NCBI GenBank assembly: GCA_949825065.1
Contig: OX463856.1
Location: 18,720,632-18,784,631, forward strand
Direction of reading: 5' to 3'
Source: Odontocerum albicorne
Lineage: Eukaryota > Arthropoda > Insecta > Trichoptera > Odontoceridae
DNA length: 64,000 nt
A program made the translations under genes and the position numbers. How positions within the stretch are numbered: the stretch's first letter is position 1; each line of letters begins with the position of its first letter. The notes below the pieces were generated by a model, which was not told the DNA's origin, searched no databases, and saw only the letters and a program-made list of their open reading frames with translations. This document shows, in pieces, positions 39,201 through 44,240 of the stretch.

Positions 39201-42200
39201 ATGAATTTGAAATTGCATGAAATTCAGTGTTTACTTTTAGTGCTAGTGGGCGAGATTCATCCCGTCAAATTGTTAGTTTGAATTGTCTGTGCATTACGGT
39301 TGATTAATTATTGACTATTTTTATCGTGTATACTCGTATTCATATGTTCAATTTTGTATTTTCGTGCCACACAACCGTATGTTCTAGTTGTGTGTATGTT
39401 TTCCTTAATTTTCTAATATTTCTTTGTGATTTTTTGAGATCAAGTATCAATTTTACATCTCCCCATCCCAAGTTAATGTTGCGAAACCAGCTTAGCACCA
39501 ATTGCCAAAAAAGTGAATAGAGGGAAAAAACAAGCTTCTTTGCTATAGTATTTTGAATAAAAGGGTGTGGAGGATAATTTAGAGTTTTTGTTTTAATTTT
39601 TTTCCTATATTTTGTTTTTTGGCAGAGATTAACCTTTTTTATTTATTCGGGTTAATTTTTCCCTACCACCTCAGATAGTCAAGAGTCTACTGTATCACAG
39701 TAAAAATTATACTACAAAAGATAATGGAACATCTTGAAAATACCAACACAAAAACAAACAAAAAAATTAAATACAATTAATTAAATTCCATTAAAAATAC
39801 AATACTTGATCAGGAAAAATTTAAATCTCTCAAGGGAAACAAAACTACAAAATTGTAGGGTAAATTAGAAAAAAAAATGGAATAACCAGTAACCCAGTCA
39901 AGATCTAAGGTTGAGGAAATGCCGCAGAAGGACCCTCCTGAACTCGACAACATCTACATTAAAATAATCCACTAAATTAAACATGGAGTTACCCAATCAG
40001 TGTATTCTCACAATAAATTAACCCTTCAGGCACGTATGACGTGTACCGCACGCGCACCAAAAATCCCACACAAGGATGGACGAAAACAGTGCCCTATTTC
40101 ACGTTCATGTTCGCCAATTTCGTTCGTTTCATGTTCGCCAATGACGTGATCGATATTATCGTGACAGAAACCAACAGATACGCAGATGATACCGAAAAAA
40201 CAAACACTGTTCTCGATTATCAGATTCACATTTAGACGCAATACTAGGCGTCTCTACTTCAAAAATGCAAGCTAATATAAAAATACTTGCAAGTCAAATG
40301 CAGCCAGAAAAATCTCATTGATTTTATTAACTACAATAGCTTTTATTAACAAAAATATGTAATTAGCGTTTTATTTTCAAAACTAAAATATTTGTACACA
40401 AATATTGTAGGTATACTGTAATGACATATGGCCCAAGTGCGGCCCGCACTAATCCCCACGTAAAATATTTGGCCCTGTTACAACAAAAGGTTGCCGACCC
40501 ATGATCTAAACTGATTAAAAAAAAGCATTCCAGTGGTTTAAAAAGTGTTAATTGAATTAAATTATGCTATAAAACCTTATATAAAATATTAATATCAATT
40601 TTACCTCTATCTCCATAAAAAAAAAATCAACATCCCTGTGACTGAAAATATGTTTTAGGCATACGAGCCTGAAGGGTTAATCAAAATGTACAAAGCGTGT
40701 GGAAACCAATTAGAGCCAATATACTTATCTGGACTATCAACAGTTTTGGGAATAACCTTATAAAGAAACATCAAATCAAACACAATACTTATATCAGAGT
40801 TTAAGGCAGGTGTAATTCAATAAGAGATTATAGTTCAGCATGTTAAGAGGGATAATCTTTGTAATTATAGTTTATAATTTTTCTTTGCAGTTTAGCAGTG
40901 ATATCTTTCTTTCTTAATCAATTCCCTTACTTTCAATCAATGCATTCAATTAAAATAAATCTAATAATGCAATGCACCACCTCATTAAAATAAATTTGAA
41001 ATTTCTGTACCAGTGTTAAGATAGTTCATGATTCTAATTCATTTATAAGGATAAGTATTTGGATATCTACCAGAACATTGCAGGTAGAAATGCTAGCATC
41101 AATGTTCTGGTGCATAACGACCTTGTTGGACACATTATTGACATTCTGATTTGATGTAATCGTAATTTTGACAACTGATTTGCACGAACTGGGTGAATGA
41201 ATCCTTCAATGTCTAAATAGAGAAGACCTTGTTGCAGACACCATAATATCAAATTATTTTAGAATTTTTGTAATATATTCTTAAAATAATATAGTCTTAT
41301 GAGTCATAAAAACATTTGGTACGAAAAATAAATAATTAAATTTCTTATAACAGGCTATCCCTCGTAATTTAATATAATCATCAGTCATCTTATGGAAATA
41401 AGGCACCTGTGCATGTATTGATTTTAGTGTGCAAGCTGTCGCAATTCAGCAAGCACACATTCTTGGCATTTCTACAACAGCCATCTTATGGAATAAAGGC
41501 ACCTGTGCATGTATTGGTTATAGTGGCTGTTTCAATTCAGCAAGCACATTTTCTTGGCATTTCTACAACAGTCATCTTATGGTTTTAGTGTGCAAGCTGT
41601 TGCAATTCAGCAAGCACACATTTTTGGCATTTCTACAAATCTCAAAGTTCTCATGGCAAGGAGATTCCAGTCCAAAAAAGATTGACAGGTTTAATCTGTT
41701 GTACCCTTTCATGAGGCAGATGTTTGTGTTGCTTAATACACTTCGAATTCACCCCTTTGTTTTATAATACAAGTATTTATTTAATATATACTAATTCATA
41801 ATTATAAATACAAAACTGACATACGTGTATGAGAATACTAAATAACACTTCATATGAAATAAGTAACTCATAAATGTGAGAAATTAGAGCCAATGTAAAA
41901 TTGTTGTTTATCATTGTTTGAAGTAAACTTTTTGTTTTATTGATGTTTGATATAAACGTATTACTTTACATATCATCGTTTGATGTAGACGTGTTGTTTT
42001 ATTTTTGTTTGATGTAAAAGTGTTATTTTGTCATTGTTTGGAGTAAAAGTGTTGATTTTATTGTTGTTTGATGTCAACATGTTGTTTTATGTAAACGTGT
42101 TAATGATAAAATTTCAACGATAAAATCTCACTTTTGTTAAAAGGATAAAATAACACTTTTATAAACAATGATAAAGAGACAATTTTACATCAACAATGTC

Positions 42201-43415
42201 TTGTATTTATGAGTCAATTCATTAGTACACATGACATTACCATCAGTTGCTGCAAGAGAACCATTATAGATTAAGTTATTAAGTATCTACATATGTCAGT
42301 TTTTGTATACATAATTATGATGAATCAGGTGGTCCTTTGTATTTATTAACCAAAGGGTGAATTTGATTTGCAAAATGTTGAATTTGATTTTCAAAACGTT
42401 GAATTTGATTTGCAAAAAGGTGAATTTGAAGTGCAAAAAGGTGAATTTGAAGTACAAAACCTGTAGCGCTTTAATTTATGATAATAAGTATATAAGCTAC
42501 ATAAAAACATAAATTCAGATGTAAAATGGCATTGTATTGTATTACACTTTCGTTGTATACAGTATAACCTGACGGGCTTATTTCCATTTCCATCTTCCAA
42601 CCAACCCGAAAGATATTAAAGAGGCCTTAAGTGAAAACCAGACTGAAATCCTTTTTAAAAAGTCGCAACCTTCGGGTTGGGAGACAAGCGTCTTACCAAC
42701 TAGACCATGGAGGTCGTCTATGGTCTAATATTAAAACTATTCCAGAAATAAACCTACCAAGAAATGACAATTTATACATTAAAAAAAAAATACATTTTTT
42801 TGTATTCCTTTAATATTTGAAAGCTTGTTAAAATATGTTGTTGATTTTGAAAACTTGATACAAGACATATCTTAGTTTAGATTTAAATGCGTTATTATTT
42901 TTAATTTAATCGATTTTACCATAAATTTCCAAACCCATATTTAATTTATTTTATAAATTGAACTGCCCCGTCATAAAAAGATTTTATCCGTCCTTGAGTA
43001 TATTTCTTTCTTTTAAGTGTTAAAGGATATTTTACTTTACAGCTCTATCCAAGTACGACGCAATAATATATGACAGCGAGTTTCATACACAAATTAGGTG
43101 TTTAAACCATCGTTAATGCTTTAACTAACATTCGAAGGCTTCATTCAGTATTAAACAGGGGTAAAATGATCTAATTATTGCACAATAGTTTGAAATTGAT
43201 AAGGGATTAGGTTAGAAGCCATATATGAAAATATCGATAAAATTCGGAATCCCGAGACCTGAAAAGTTAAAACCACTGTAGCGAAAAGAATGGACGTTAA
43301 TAACTTTAAAAACACTTACAAATGATGTGATTTTATAAATAGTAAAGCCATTTTTATGTTTTGATGTTGCATCTGTTGTAAAACGCCGCACCCACTTATC
43401 GTTAGAATCGTGCAT
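6131..43415 (-). CDS. RPS6KC1: RPS6KC1-type PX-MIT-pseudokinase gene (11 coding exons, complete)
   Basis: Joined exons, 5' to 3' on the minus strand: 43415-43320, 38805-38536, 35232-35079, 34137-33319, 18472-18366, 15368-15186, 14863-14144, 12603-12500, 10412-10175, 8794-8699, 6250-6131. They total 2907 nt, 968 residues plus stop, with GT/AG at every junction and matching phases. Domains: PX about residues 8-122, acidic/Ser-rich linker, MIT about 404-478, then a split kinase-like domain from about 512 to the end with a charged insert near 610-770. Order, exon-spanning alignment and C-terminus match human RPS6KC1 (about 1066 aa); the kinase insert is shorter here. In the family, PX binds phosphoinositides and the protein sits on early endosomes and binds sphingosine kinase and peroxiredoxin. 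Lys543 is kept, but the HRD-type loop reads C-R-N (Asn819) and DFG is replaced by L-T-Y (about 835-837), so it should be catalytically dead. Start: first Met after an in-frame TAA 27 nt upstream. Confidence 0.93.
7051..7982 (-). mobile_element. Deleted copy of the 24777-26088 mariner
   Basis: 932 bp with terminal repeats CGAGGCATATCCAGAAAGTA and TA on both sides. Same family as the intact element at 24777-26088, about 380 bp shorter. Reads antisense. Confidence 0.9.
7121..7814 (-). pseudogene. Mariner transposase, N-terminal deletion and frameshift
   Basis: Begins MSIPSPAK and jumps straight to LNRVEAGQEFLRRCKLHGDE, so the DNA-binding half (about 125 residues) is gone. Keeps TGDEAW (first Asp) and LLHDNAR (second Asp), then a 22-nt deletion shifts the frame before the third Asp. 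The large deletion joins at a shared AAGT. Confidence 0.88.
8699..8794 (-). CDS. RPS6KC1: RPS6KC1 coding exon 10 (kinase C-lobe)
   Basis: 96 bp, 32 residues (PLSVAHPSGFNSHTILNMP...AESLLSQ), aligning with the human HPAGINTHTTLNMP region. A polypyrimidine tract and CCAG precede it, and CAG/GTTTG follows. Phase 0 at both ends. Confidence 0.9.
8795..10174. other. RPS6KC1 intron, no recognised element
   Basis: Apart from splice sites, I see AT-rich sequence and a mildly GT-rich patch near 9460-9650. Nothing supportable. Confidence 0.4.
10175..10412 (-). CDS. RPS6KC1: RPS6KC1 coding exon 9 (catalytic loop, APE, helix F)
   Basis: Opens with the last base of the HRD-type Arg, then NLNPNNLLL, with Asn where an active kinase and human RPS6KC1 have Asp. 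LMLTYMV stands in place of DFG. VAPEL (APE motif), SDFWSFGAIMYEL (helix F) and IIGM then lead to a GTAAAT donor. Confidence 0.93.
10640..11513 (+). mobile_element. Tc1-like element with transposase remnant
   Basis: 874 bp with TA flanks. The left end CAGTATGTCAAGAAAGAGTA pairs with the right end (complement CAGTCTGTCAAAAAAGAGTT). Inside, on the plus strand near 11110-11260, is VRPRIKEYEENGGKFTTPG then KKRKGRPKKQLDDFNICAIR, an N-terminal piece of an insect IS630/Tc1-type transposase. The catalytic part is absent. Confidence 0.75.
11630..12480 (-). mobile_element. LINE 3' region (RT C-terminus), antisense
   Basis: The minus-strand frame 12462-12142 holds ATTLIYGSKTWILKRLKRAV, then LRWFGHVK, the usual C-terminal stretch of insect non-LTR reverse transcriptases. 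It is followed by two copies of the 3'-end signature in antisense (near 11640-11700 and 11870-11930, 'cataccatcaaatcgtttcc' type). 5' truncated. Confidence 0.75.
12500..12603 (-). CDS. RPS6KC1: RPS6KC1 coding exon 8 (helix E to catalytic loop)
   Basis: 104 bp encoding VLANRSALPPK, NWGAELLTAVDNLHDCGIIC, plus CG, completed as Arg by the C that opens exon 9. It matches the human stretch before CRDLNPNN. Not visible as a long ORF; found by alignment and splice phase. Confidence 0.9.
12642..12775. repeat. 40-41 bp tandem repeat, 3 copies
   Basis: 'aaaattatacttgc' recurs at 40- and 41-bp spacing with 'tggaaatagttcttc' between. Lies in RPS6KC1 intron 7, just 5' of exon 8. Confidence 0.85.
13440..13590 (+). 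repeat. SINE family A, 3' body only
   Basis: Matches the body of the full copy at 22369: 'cagtacagcggt', 'gtgagtttg', 'gacgttggaatggcg' and 'ggatcctcgac'. Confidence 0.7.
13849..14052 (-). repeat. SINE family B, near full length
   Basis: On the minus strand: tRNA-like head 'gtggcctagttggtaagac' (A box), 'gggggttgcaagtttgg' (B box), body with the 'ttggttgg' word, and tail 'gtatacaa' to 'taatacaatg'. Confidence 0.8.
14144..14863 (-). CDS. RPS6KC1: RPS6KC1 coding exon 7 (N-lobe remainder, hinge, charged insert)
   Basis: 240 residues in phase 0. Starts VIQKTCNQV, passes through PYMVKLMAYIETPNLLFLVL and QYASGGKLFDYIKNY (strands 4-5, hinge, helix D), then a Lys/Glu/Ser-rich insert of roughly 150 residues. 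Ends in SEVERAFDGLQEKLEQI before GTAAGT. The long insert between the lobes is a family trait. Confidence 0.92.
14905..15176. repeat. 53-bp tandem array in a 322-bp intron
   Basis: About five units built on 'catttcatcattgggaaat' and 'agtggtggaaatagtagt', mostly 53 bp apart (one 43, one 59). Fills most of RPS6KC1 intron 6 and ends about 10 bp from the exon 6 donor. Confidence 0.9.
15186..15368 (-). CDS. RPS6KC1: RPS6KC1 coding exon 6 (kinase N-lobe start)
   Basis: 61 residues in phase 0. Contains YEDLSKYRVLGIIGGQVMLV, equivalent to the glycine-loop region, and ends in CYAMK, the VAIK-type lysine (residue 543). The downstream intron is only 322 bp and mostly consists of a 53-bp tandem array that begins about 10 bp inside the donor. 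Confidence 0.92.
15390..16396. other. RPS6KC1 intron, no recognised element
   Basis: AT-rich intron 5 sequence. Short ORFs on both strands carry no motif that I recognise. Confidence 0.4.
16397..17310 (+). mobile_element. Inverted-repeat element with triplicated MADF segment
   Basis: The left end GGTTTCCTAAGAAATTGGTG and the complement of the right end GGTTTCCTAAGAAAACGGGT match over about 41 bp. The terminal unit (about 75-85 bp, each starting GGTTTCCTA) is repeated three times at 16397-16570. The centre holds three copies of a 197-202 bp unit. A PIF/Harbinger-type origin is possible because such elements carry Myb/MADF-like proteins, but no clear target duplication or transposase is seen. 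Confidence 0.6.
16670..17275 (+). pseudogene. Three tandem MADF-domain fragments
   Basis: Each unit encodes a MADF-like stretch. The middle one reads IWTSENDKILIDFVRNSEAL then YNVKSKDYRKAQLEQNMW, with the MADF Leu/Trp/Tyr spacing. Copies start near 16700, 16890 and 17095 and lie in different frames or are broken by stops. MADF binds DNA. Only the first two-thirds of the domain is present, as if one exon had been multiplied. Confidence 0.6.
17676..18004 (-). repeat. SINE family A, full length
   Basis: Minus strand: a tRNA-like head near 18003-17930 with the B box 'ggttcgaaccccacac' region (complement of 'gtgtggggttcgaac'), the 'gggggtatgag' middle, then the body ending 'gacccagcaacgacgatg'. 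Confidence 0.75.
18018..18216 (-). repeat. SINE family B, full length, directly beside family A
   Basis: Antisense copy with head 'catggtttagtttgtaagat' and B-box-like 'gaggg(t)ttgatcccc'. Lies 14 bp from the family A copy, both antisense, in RPS6KC1 intron 5. Confidence 0.7.
18366..18472 (-). CDS. RPS6KC1: RPS6KC1 coding exon 5 (last MIT helix)
   Basis: 107 bp, too short for most ORF lists. It supplies two bases to complete a Gly codon, then 35 residues including FVREKTNKYLSYAEKIY, the third MIT helix. A long pyrimidine tract and CAG precede it, and GAG/GTACT follows. It joins in phase to exons 4 and 6. Confidence 0.9.
18880..19240 (+). pseudogene. SETMAR-type mariner N-terminal fragment
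   Basis: Degenerate. DAVSDHMCRIMVATLKD, then DDPIKASIIYNQRSTR and IAKILTIPKTTVLEHLVQ match the helix-turn-helix part of HsMar1-like transposases. Stops and frameshifts; no ends found. Confidence 0.6.
19840..20765 (-). mobile_element. LINE 3' region, antisense, with internal array
   Basis: Begins with the LINE 3'-end signature ('caccatttctctgttggga'), then T/C-rich antisense coding remnants, then the 73-bp array. Confidence 0.6.
20030..20765. repeat. 73-bp tandem array, 10 copies
   Basis: The unit starts 'ttattccgtcataccaatag' and includes 'aaaggtgggcaccaacacag'. Spacing is 73 bp throughout. The 'aaggtgggcaccaacac' part matches single-copy LINE sequence near 45260 and 27840, so a LINE piece was amplified. 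Confidence 0.95.
20826..21005 (+). repeat. SINE family A head
   Basis: 'gcatggccgtgtggtaacgc' (A box), 'aaggtcgccagtaagaaccc' (degraded B box), 'attgggggtataag' and 'catatctattcttt', then an A run. Lacks the family A body, which may be a shorter subfamily. Confidence 0.75.
21475..21960 (+). mobile_element. LINE RT C-terminal remnant and 3' end
   Basis: Plus-strand degenerate RT tail (YDRTWNEVIMDECELKANDV, then FGHVELKNAERLIKQ), ending with the 3' signature 'cgacagggaaatggcgtgat' followed by 'ggtatgtatgtata'. Confidence 0.75.
22369..22742 (+). repeat. SINE family A, best full-length copy
   Basis: tRNA-derived head: 'tgcatggccgtgtagtaatg' (A box) and 'ggtcaccggttcaaatcctg' (B box). Middle 'ttcgggggtaaaagg'. 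The body from about 22570 runs to 'gaggggatcctcaactacg' and 'gcaacgacgatgac'. About 374 bp; serves as the reference copy here. Confidence 0.85.
23190..23872 (+). repeat. 51-bp minisatellite, about 13 copies, open in one frame
   Basis: The unit includes 'gggcactatgctgatttgag' and 'gtggaatctgt'. Because 51 is a multiple of 3, one frame (23305-23874) stays open and gives a 17-residue repeat (MGHYADLRWNLSFHYLI). Variants recur every third unit, giving a 153-bp higher-order repeat. Not a gene: the frame exists only because of the period, and it lies in an intron on the opposite strand. Confidence 0.95.
24000..24122. repeat. About 31-bp tandem repeat, 3-4 copies
   Basis: 'agttataaaggaacttacac' and 'aatacttttaa' repeat in tandem. 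Confidence 0.85.
24777..26088 (+). mobile_element. Complete mariner element
   Basis: 1312 bp with terminal repeats CGAGGCGTATCCAGAAAGTA (left) and, on the other strand, CGAGGCATATCCAGAAAGTA (right). TA on each side (24775-24776, 26089-26090). One uninterrupted transposase. Lies inside RPS6KC1 intron 4, opposite in direction. Confidence 0.96.
24945..26018 (+). CDS. Mariner transposase, intact frame, second catalytic Asp changed to Glu
   Basis: 357 residues. The N-terminal helix-turn-helix pair is about 10-110, WVPKQL is at 124-129, and the catalytic core follows. Mariner transposases use three Asp spaced D-n-D-34-D: here Asp163 (TEDETW), position 257 (LLHENAR) and Asp292 (HSPDLAPSDYY). Position 257 is Glu (codon 25713-25715, GAA), while the sister copy at 7121-7814 has Asp. 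The residue before Asp163 is Glu where the sister copy and most mariners have Gly. The length is normal for the family. Likely unable to cut DNA, though recently active given the clean frame and ends. Confidence 0.93.
   Translation: MSIQSPAKCEIRGVIRYLVWKGKPPVVVYNEVKTAYGDKAMNRTSVYKWCREFKNGCTSVHDDQRSGRPSIVTDEIVEKIENALRDDHRLTVDELSAMFPQISRSLLHETITETLGYRKLSARWVPKQLTDQHKLNRVEAGQEFLRRCKLHGDEFLRSIITEDETWVAHYTPETKRQSQQWRHTSSPSAKKFKTTISAKKIMAYVFWDCQAIILIEYMPQGETTNSARYCETLKKLRRAIQNKRRGMLTKGVSLLHENARPHTANATKELLTSFKWDVLNHPAHSPDLAPSDYYLFTSLKLHMGEKRFSTDEEVKEEVEKWTEELAGNYFEEGIKKLIPHFTTCIERIAYICTTVTT
26261..26623 (+). pseudogene. Probable non-LTR retrotransposon C-terminal remnant
   Basis: 120-residue open frame. 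Its second half (HPLFYIPTYRTNIMAKHSVT, then LNDIVDIFSAPLSSMRRIL) resembles the tail of insect LINE ORF2 proteins (IPF-RTN...). No RT core remains. Could instead be an unrelated short ORF. Confidence 0.4.
27400..27900 (-). mobile_element. LINE 3' region, antisense
   Basis: Starts with 'cgtcatatcccttcaggga' and 'taggcaaagagaac', the antisense 3'-end signature, then T/C-rich antisense coding relics. Confidence 0.6.
27970..28690 (+). pseudogene. Copia (Ty1-type) pol remnant with internal deletion
   Basis: The first frame (27984-28337) has the pre-RT region: RPRRQIKLPVRF, then NFCDTTIPANFEEAITSW. After a deletion of the RT core, the frame 28420-28689 has the RNase H end: IEIYEDN...NFTKNSKHIEVQYHYV, then DSDSNIADIFTKSLGRIKF. 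Both are hallmarks of Copia polyproteins. Not functional. Confidence 0.85.
28840..29060 (+). repeat. Probable Copia 3' LTR
   Basis: Follows a purine-rich 'aaggaggcg' and starts TGTTGATATGCGGG, as Copia LTRs often do. Contains 'ccctatataagg', a TATA-like promoter word. The right boundary is not fixed; no matching 5' LTR in the window. Confidence 0.5.
29070..29260 (+). pseudogene. SETMAR-type mariner fragment
   Basis: GSLITADDDQIKALMENNQH, then the stop-broken KPLSTS, matches the ADDDQIKALIE region of HsMar1-like transposases. Short and degenerate. Confidence 0.55.
29446..29520 (+). repeat. SINE family B tail fragment
   Basis: 'tggttggttggaggagattg' and 'gtaataagtctgccagattg' match the family B 3' half. 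Confidence 0.6.
29653..29690. repeat. Perfect 18-bp palindrome with 2-nt spacer
   Basis: 'cagaataaatgtggtaga', then 'aa', then the exact complement. Imperfect pairing continues a few bases outward on both sides. Confidence 0.9.
30124..30183 (-). repeat. SINE family A 3' end fragment
   Basis: 'catcgtcgttgccgggtctc' and 'gaggatcccctcgccac' are the antisense end of the family A body. Confidence 0.65.
30730..30960 (+). mobile_element. LINE 3' end
   Basis: RCDRGRPRKVWLNQVNDILK is a degraded RT tail, and 'ccgacagggaaatggcgtga' the 3'-end signature. Confidence 0.7.
31020..31530 (-). mobile_element. LINE RT fragment, antisense, with small array
   Basis: T/C-rich antisense RT sequence similar to 12000-12460 ('catgcccaaaccatctcagc'). 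At 31400-31530 the word 'ccatcttagcagattttgat' is repeated 4 times with spacers. Confidence 0.6.
31855..32285 (-). pseudogene. Second LINE type, RT C-terminal relic
   Basis: Reading antisense gives NKCLRRIMGVRWYNHVTNEM then LRLWMQQQSITTIRARCVAG, the familiar 'CLRRIL-RWYDHVTNEE' tail of insect non-LTR RTs, with later stops. A different sequence from the 12 kb family. Confidence 0.6.
32285..32460 (-). repeat. SINE family C copy
   Basis: On the minus strand, B-box-like 'gtgggttcgaatcccgag', then 'ctctctaaacggcact' and an ATT-repeat tail. The 5' head is unclear. Confidence 0.55.
32600..32915 (-). pseudogene. LINE RT C-terminal fragment
   Basis: MLRTTEMRTLRAIAGKTLRD, then RNTTIREVCGVQDVVRW and RYWYQHVQRM form the standard RT tail. 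On the plus strand it is followed by 'agggtaggcagagaggac', the antisense end signature of another LINE copy. Confidence 0.75.
32920..33318. other. Intronic stretch next to exon 4 donor, unidentified
   Basis: Higher GC than its surroundings with 'aaataaataaatatt' at the left edge. The antisense frame 33314-33048 is open but matches nothing I know. Possibly a retrotransposed 3' end. Confidence 0.3.
33319..34137 (-). CDS. RPS6KC1: RPS6KC1 coding exon 4 (linker and first MIT helices)
   Basis: 819-bp exon. Most of it is a Ser/Thr/Asn-rich linker. The last 43 residues are the first MIT helices (AGYLLSLGARNEAKGEY, then FDFYKAGIEKMLIGVQG), closely matching human RPS6KC1. Reading on into the intron gives an immediate TAG, so the donor CAAG/GTTAGT is well fixed. 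The following intron is 14.8 kb and is the most transposon-dense part of the window. Confidence 0.92.
34393..34572 (+). repeat. SINE family B, full head, tail lost
   Basis: 'gacctctatggcgtagttga' (A box) and 'ggttgcgggtttgattccca' (B box), body 'ttggttggttcg'. In RPS6KC1 intron 3. Confidence 0.8.
35079..35232 (-). CDS. RPS6KC1: RPS6KC1 coding exon 3 (acidic linker)
   Basis: Encodes 51 residues plus one base (phase 1 donor, AGTG/GTACGT). Low-complexity Ser/Asp-rich sequence including EYQSSEDDSFSTVDSPS. It is assigned because it is open, flanked by good splice sites, and in the only phase that joins exon 2 to exon 4. Linker sequence is poorly conserved in the family. Confidence 0.8.
35391..35437 (+). 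repeat. Extra mariner terminal repeat, tandem to the next element
   Basis: TA then CGAGAGTGCTAATTAAGTTT and 'gcgatatggcaacaccag', 47 bp before a near-identical true end at 35438. Same family, diverged. Confidence 0.8.
35612..36601 (+). pseudogene. Transposase of outer mariner (broken)
   Basis: Starts MELNREHFRGMIFYDFRRGL and holds SILHENLAVKKICSRWIPHN, TGDESWIYAYEPGTKQQSTV (first Asp) and HHDNNELSH (second Asp), ending EYFEKQ-like before TAA. Frameshifts near 36020, 36200 and 36380 and a deletion near 36470 break it. It belongs to a mariner lineage very common in insects. Confidence 0.88.
36653..37947 (-). mobile_element. Inner mariner inserted in the outer mariner's right end
   Basis: 1295 bp with terminal repeats ACACATTGATCAATAAGTCC (left) and the complement ACACATCGATCAATAAGTCC (right). 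TA at 36651-36652 and 37948-37949. Removing it restores the outer element's end CTTAAGTAGCAACCCTCG. Confidence 0.92.
36717..37768 (-). pseudogene. Transposase of inner mariner (few lesions)
   Basis: Starts MEKTEFRVLIKHCFLMGKNT and ends CIALEGDYVDE. All three catalytic Asp are present: TMDETWIHHYTPE, FHQDNAPCHKS, YSPDLAPSDYW. An in-frame TAG in the helix-turn-helix, a frameshift after it, a small insertion near 37095 and a frameshift near 36770 disable it. Confidence 0.9.
38013..38382 (-). repeat. SINE family A, full length
   Basis: Antisense copy with body ('cgaggatccccttgccattc'), middle 'cttatacccccaaatatt', and head with 'gtgttcgaaccagcaa' (B box) and 'ctgggtggccat' (A box). In RPS6KC1 intron 2. 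Confidence 0.8.
38390..38505 (+). mobile_element. LINE 3' end fragment
   Basis: 'ctaccctacaagggacatgg' and 'catgattatatgttat' are a diverged copy of the 3'-end signature. Confidence 0.5.
38536..38805 (-). CDS. RPS6KC1: RPS6KC1 coding exon 2 (main PX domain)
   Basis: Encodes 90 residues in phase 0 at both ends. It contains the PX hallmark VWKRYSDLQNL and the conserved tail RRFDAEVIEDRKNC...LLEF...FFQ. Acceptor TTTTAAG and donor CAG/GTAGG. The basic Arg in WKRYSD is the position that contacts phosphoinositide in PX domains. Confidence 0.93.
38830..40017. other. RPS6KC1 intron 1, left part
   Basis: AT-rich with no supported element, except that 39880-40017 and 40681-40920 look like one older repeat cut in two by the MITE at 40022-40676. 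Confidence 0.35.
40022..40676. mobile_element. piggyBac-type MITE
   Basis: 655 bp flanked by TTAA on both sides (40018-40021, 40677-40680). The ends CCCTTCAGGC are exact inverted repeats. Subterminal CG-rich words at the left. No transposase. The 'gcggcccgcactaatc' patch near 40440 may be a further small insertion. Confidence 0.75.
41386..41640. repeat. About 105-bp tandem repeat, 2-3 copies
   Basis: 'cagtcatcttatgg', 'ggcacctgtgcatgtattg', 'aattcagcaagcacac' and 'cttggcatttctacaac' recur in the same order; the third copy lacks one segment. Confidence 0.85.
41900..42210. repeat. Degenerate 35-bp repeat with inverted part
   Basis: 'tgtttgatgtaaacgtgttg' and 'ttttattg' recur about six times, followed by complementary words ('aaaataacacttttat') that could pair with the left part. 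Confidence 0.65.
42357..42460. repeat. 20-21 bp tandem repeat, 5 copies
   Basis: 'gttgaatttgatttgcaaaa' and close variants in a row. Confidence 0.9.
42528..42722 (-). repeat. SINE family B, full length
   Basis: Antisense. Tail 'attgtattacactttcgttg', body, head with 'cttaccaactagaccatgga' (A-box complement). In RPS6KC1 intron 1, close to exon 1. Confidence 0.85.
43320..43415 (-). CDS. RPS6KC1: RPS6KC1 coding exon 1 (start, PX N-terminus)
   Basis: Encodes 32 residues beginning MHDSNDKWVRRF and ending in the first PX strands (GFTIYKITSF), which align with the TVYKVT stretch of human RPS6KC1. The donor GTAAGT follows in phase 0 and joins to an exon starting IFPLASPEAV. An A sits at -3 of the ATG, and an in-frame stop lies 27 nt upstream. 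The intron after it is 4.5 kb and holds a piggyBac-type MITE. Confidence 0.85.
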
Positions 43416-43687
43416 TTTCTTAAGTGTTACGAAGACACTATGTTAATTAAACGCATTTCAAGACGCGATTATAAAAAAAGAAATGATAATAATGTTATCA
43501 AAATCCCGAAATTTTACACAAACACCGAAAAAATATCAGTCAAGTGACAACTGACGTTTAAATGTTTGTTGTCGGTTTTGGCAGATTTCTGTAAAATATA
43601 TTTTATCGACTGTACCAACGTACAAACTTAAAAACACACCGATACAGACATAATTTGTGTTGAATTTTGTCGTGTTAATATACGTGA
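43416..43687 (-). promoter_or_regulatory. RPS6KC1: Presumed 5' UTR/promoter region of RPS6KC1
   Basis: Only position supports this: it lies just upstream of the start codon. No clear TATA or initiator picked. Bounded upstream by a pogo-like repeat at 43688. Confidence 0.35.
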
Positions 43688-44240
43688 CAGCCCCTATTAT
43701 AACGAAATTCACGGGACCATAAAAATATTTCGTTATACTGAATACGGGAGAAAATATAGTAAGATTAAAAAAAATTTATTTCAGAATAAAAAGCACTCCA
43801 AATTTCGTTTCCTATACCGTATAATTATTACATCTGTGCTGCAGGATAGATAAAATCGAAAGCGAAACCTTTTCAAGTGGCATACCTCCGTTTTCATTAT
43901 CATCTTCGCTCTCCAAAGTTAAGATGTAGTCGTAGATGACTGCATATTTTCAAAAATGTCTTTTAGTCAACTCGTTCGCAATCATTAAATTACAATATTA
44001 CCTTCATCAATGAAATCATCCTGTACGTAAATTATACAAATGAACAATAAAAAACAAGTCTATCTCTTTAATCAGAGCGCTTAAACTCACGTCATTTGAA
44101 AATTGTTACGCTGAAATTTTTAAAATATATTATTTTATGTAGGTAAGTTCGTTTCATTCAAGAAAAAAATTGTTATACTGATAATTTCGTTACTGTGGTA
44201 TTCGTTCTATTGTAATAAAATTTTGTATTATTTTAAATAG
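43688..44240. mobile_element. pogo/Tigger-like remnant
   Basis: The left end 'cagcccctattataacgaaa' and 'ttcacgggaccataaaaata' matches the style of arthropod pogo ends. 'ttcgttatactgaata' and 'ttgttatactgataattt' recur at both ends. The centre near 43890-44030 antisense could be an acidic C-terminal tail. No intact frame. Confidence 0.4.
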
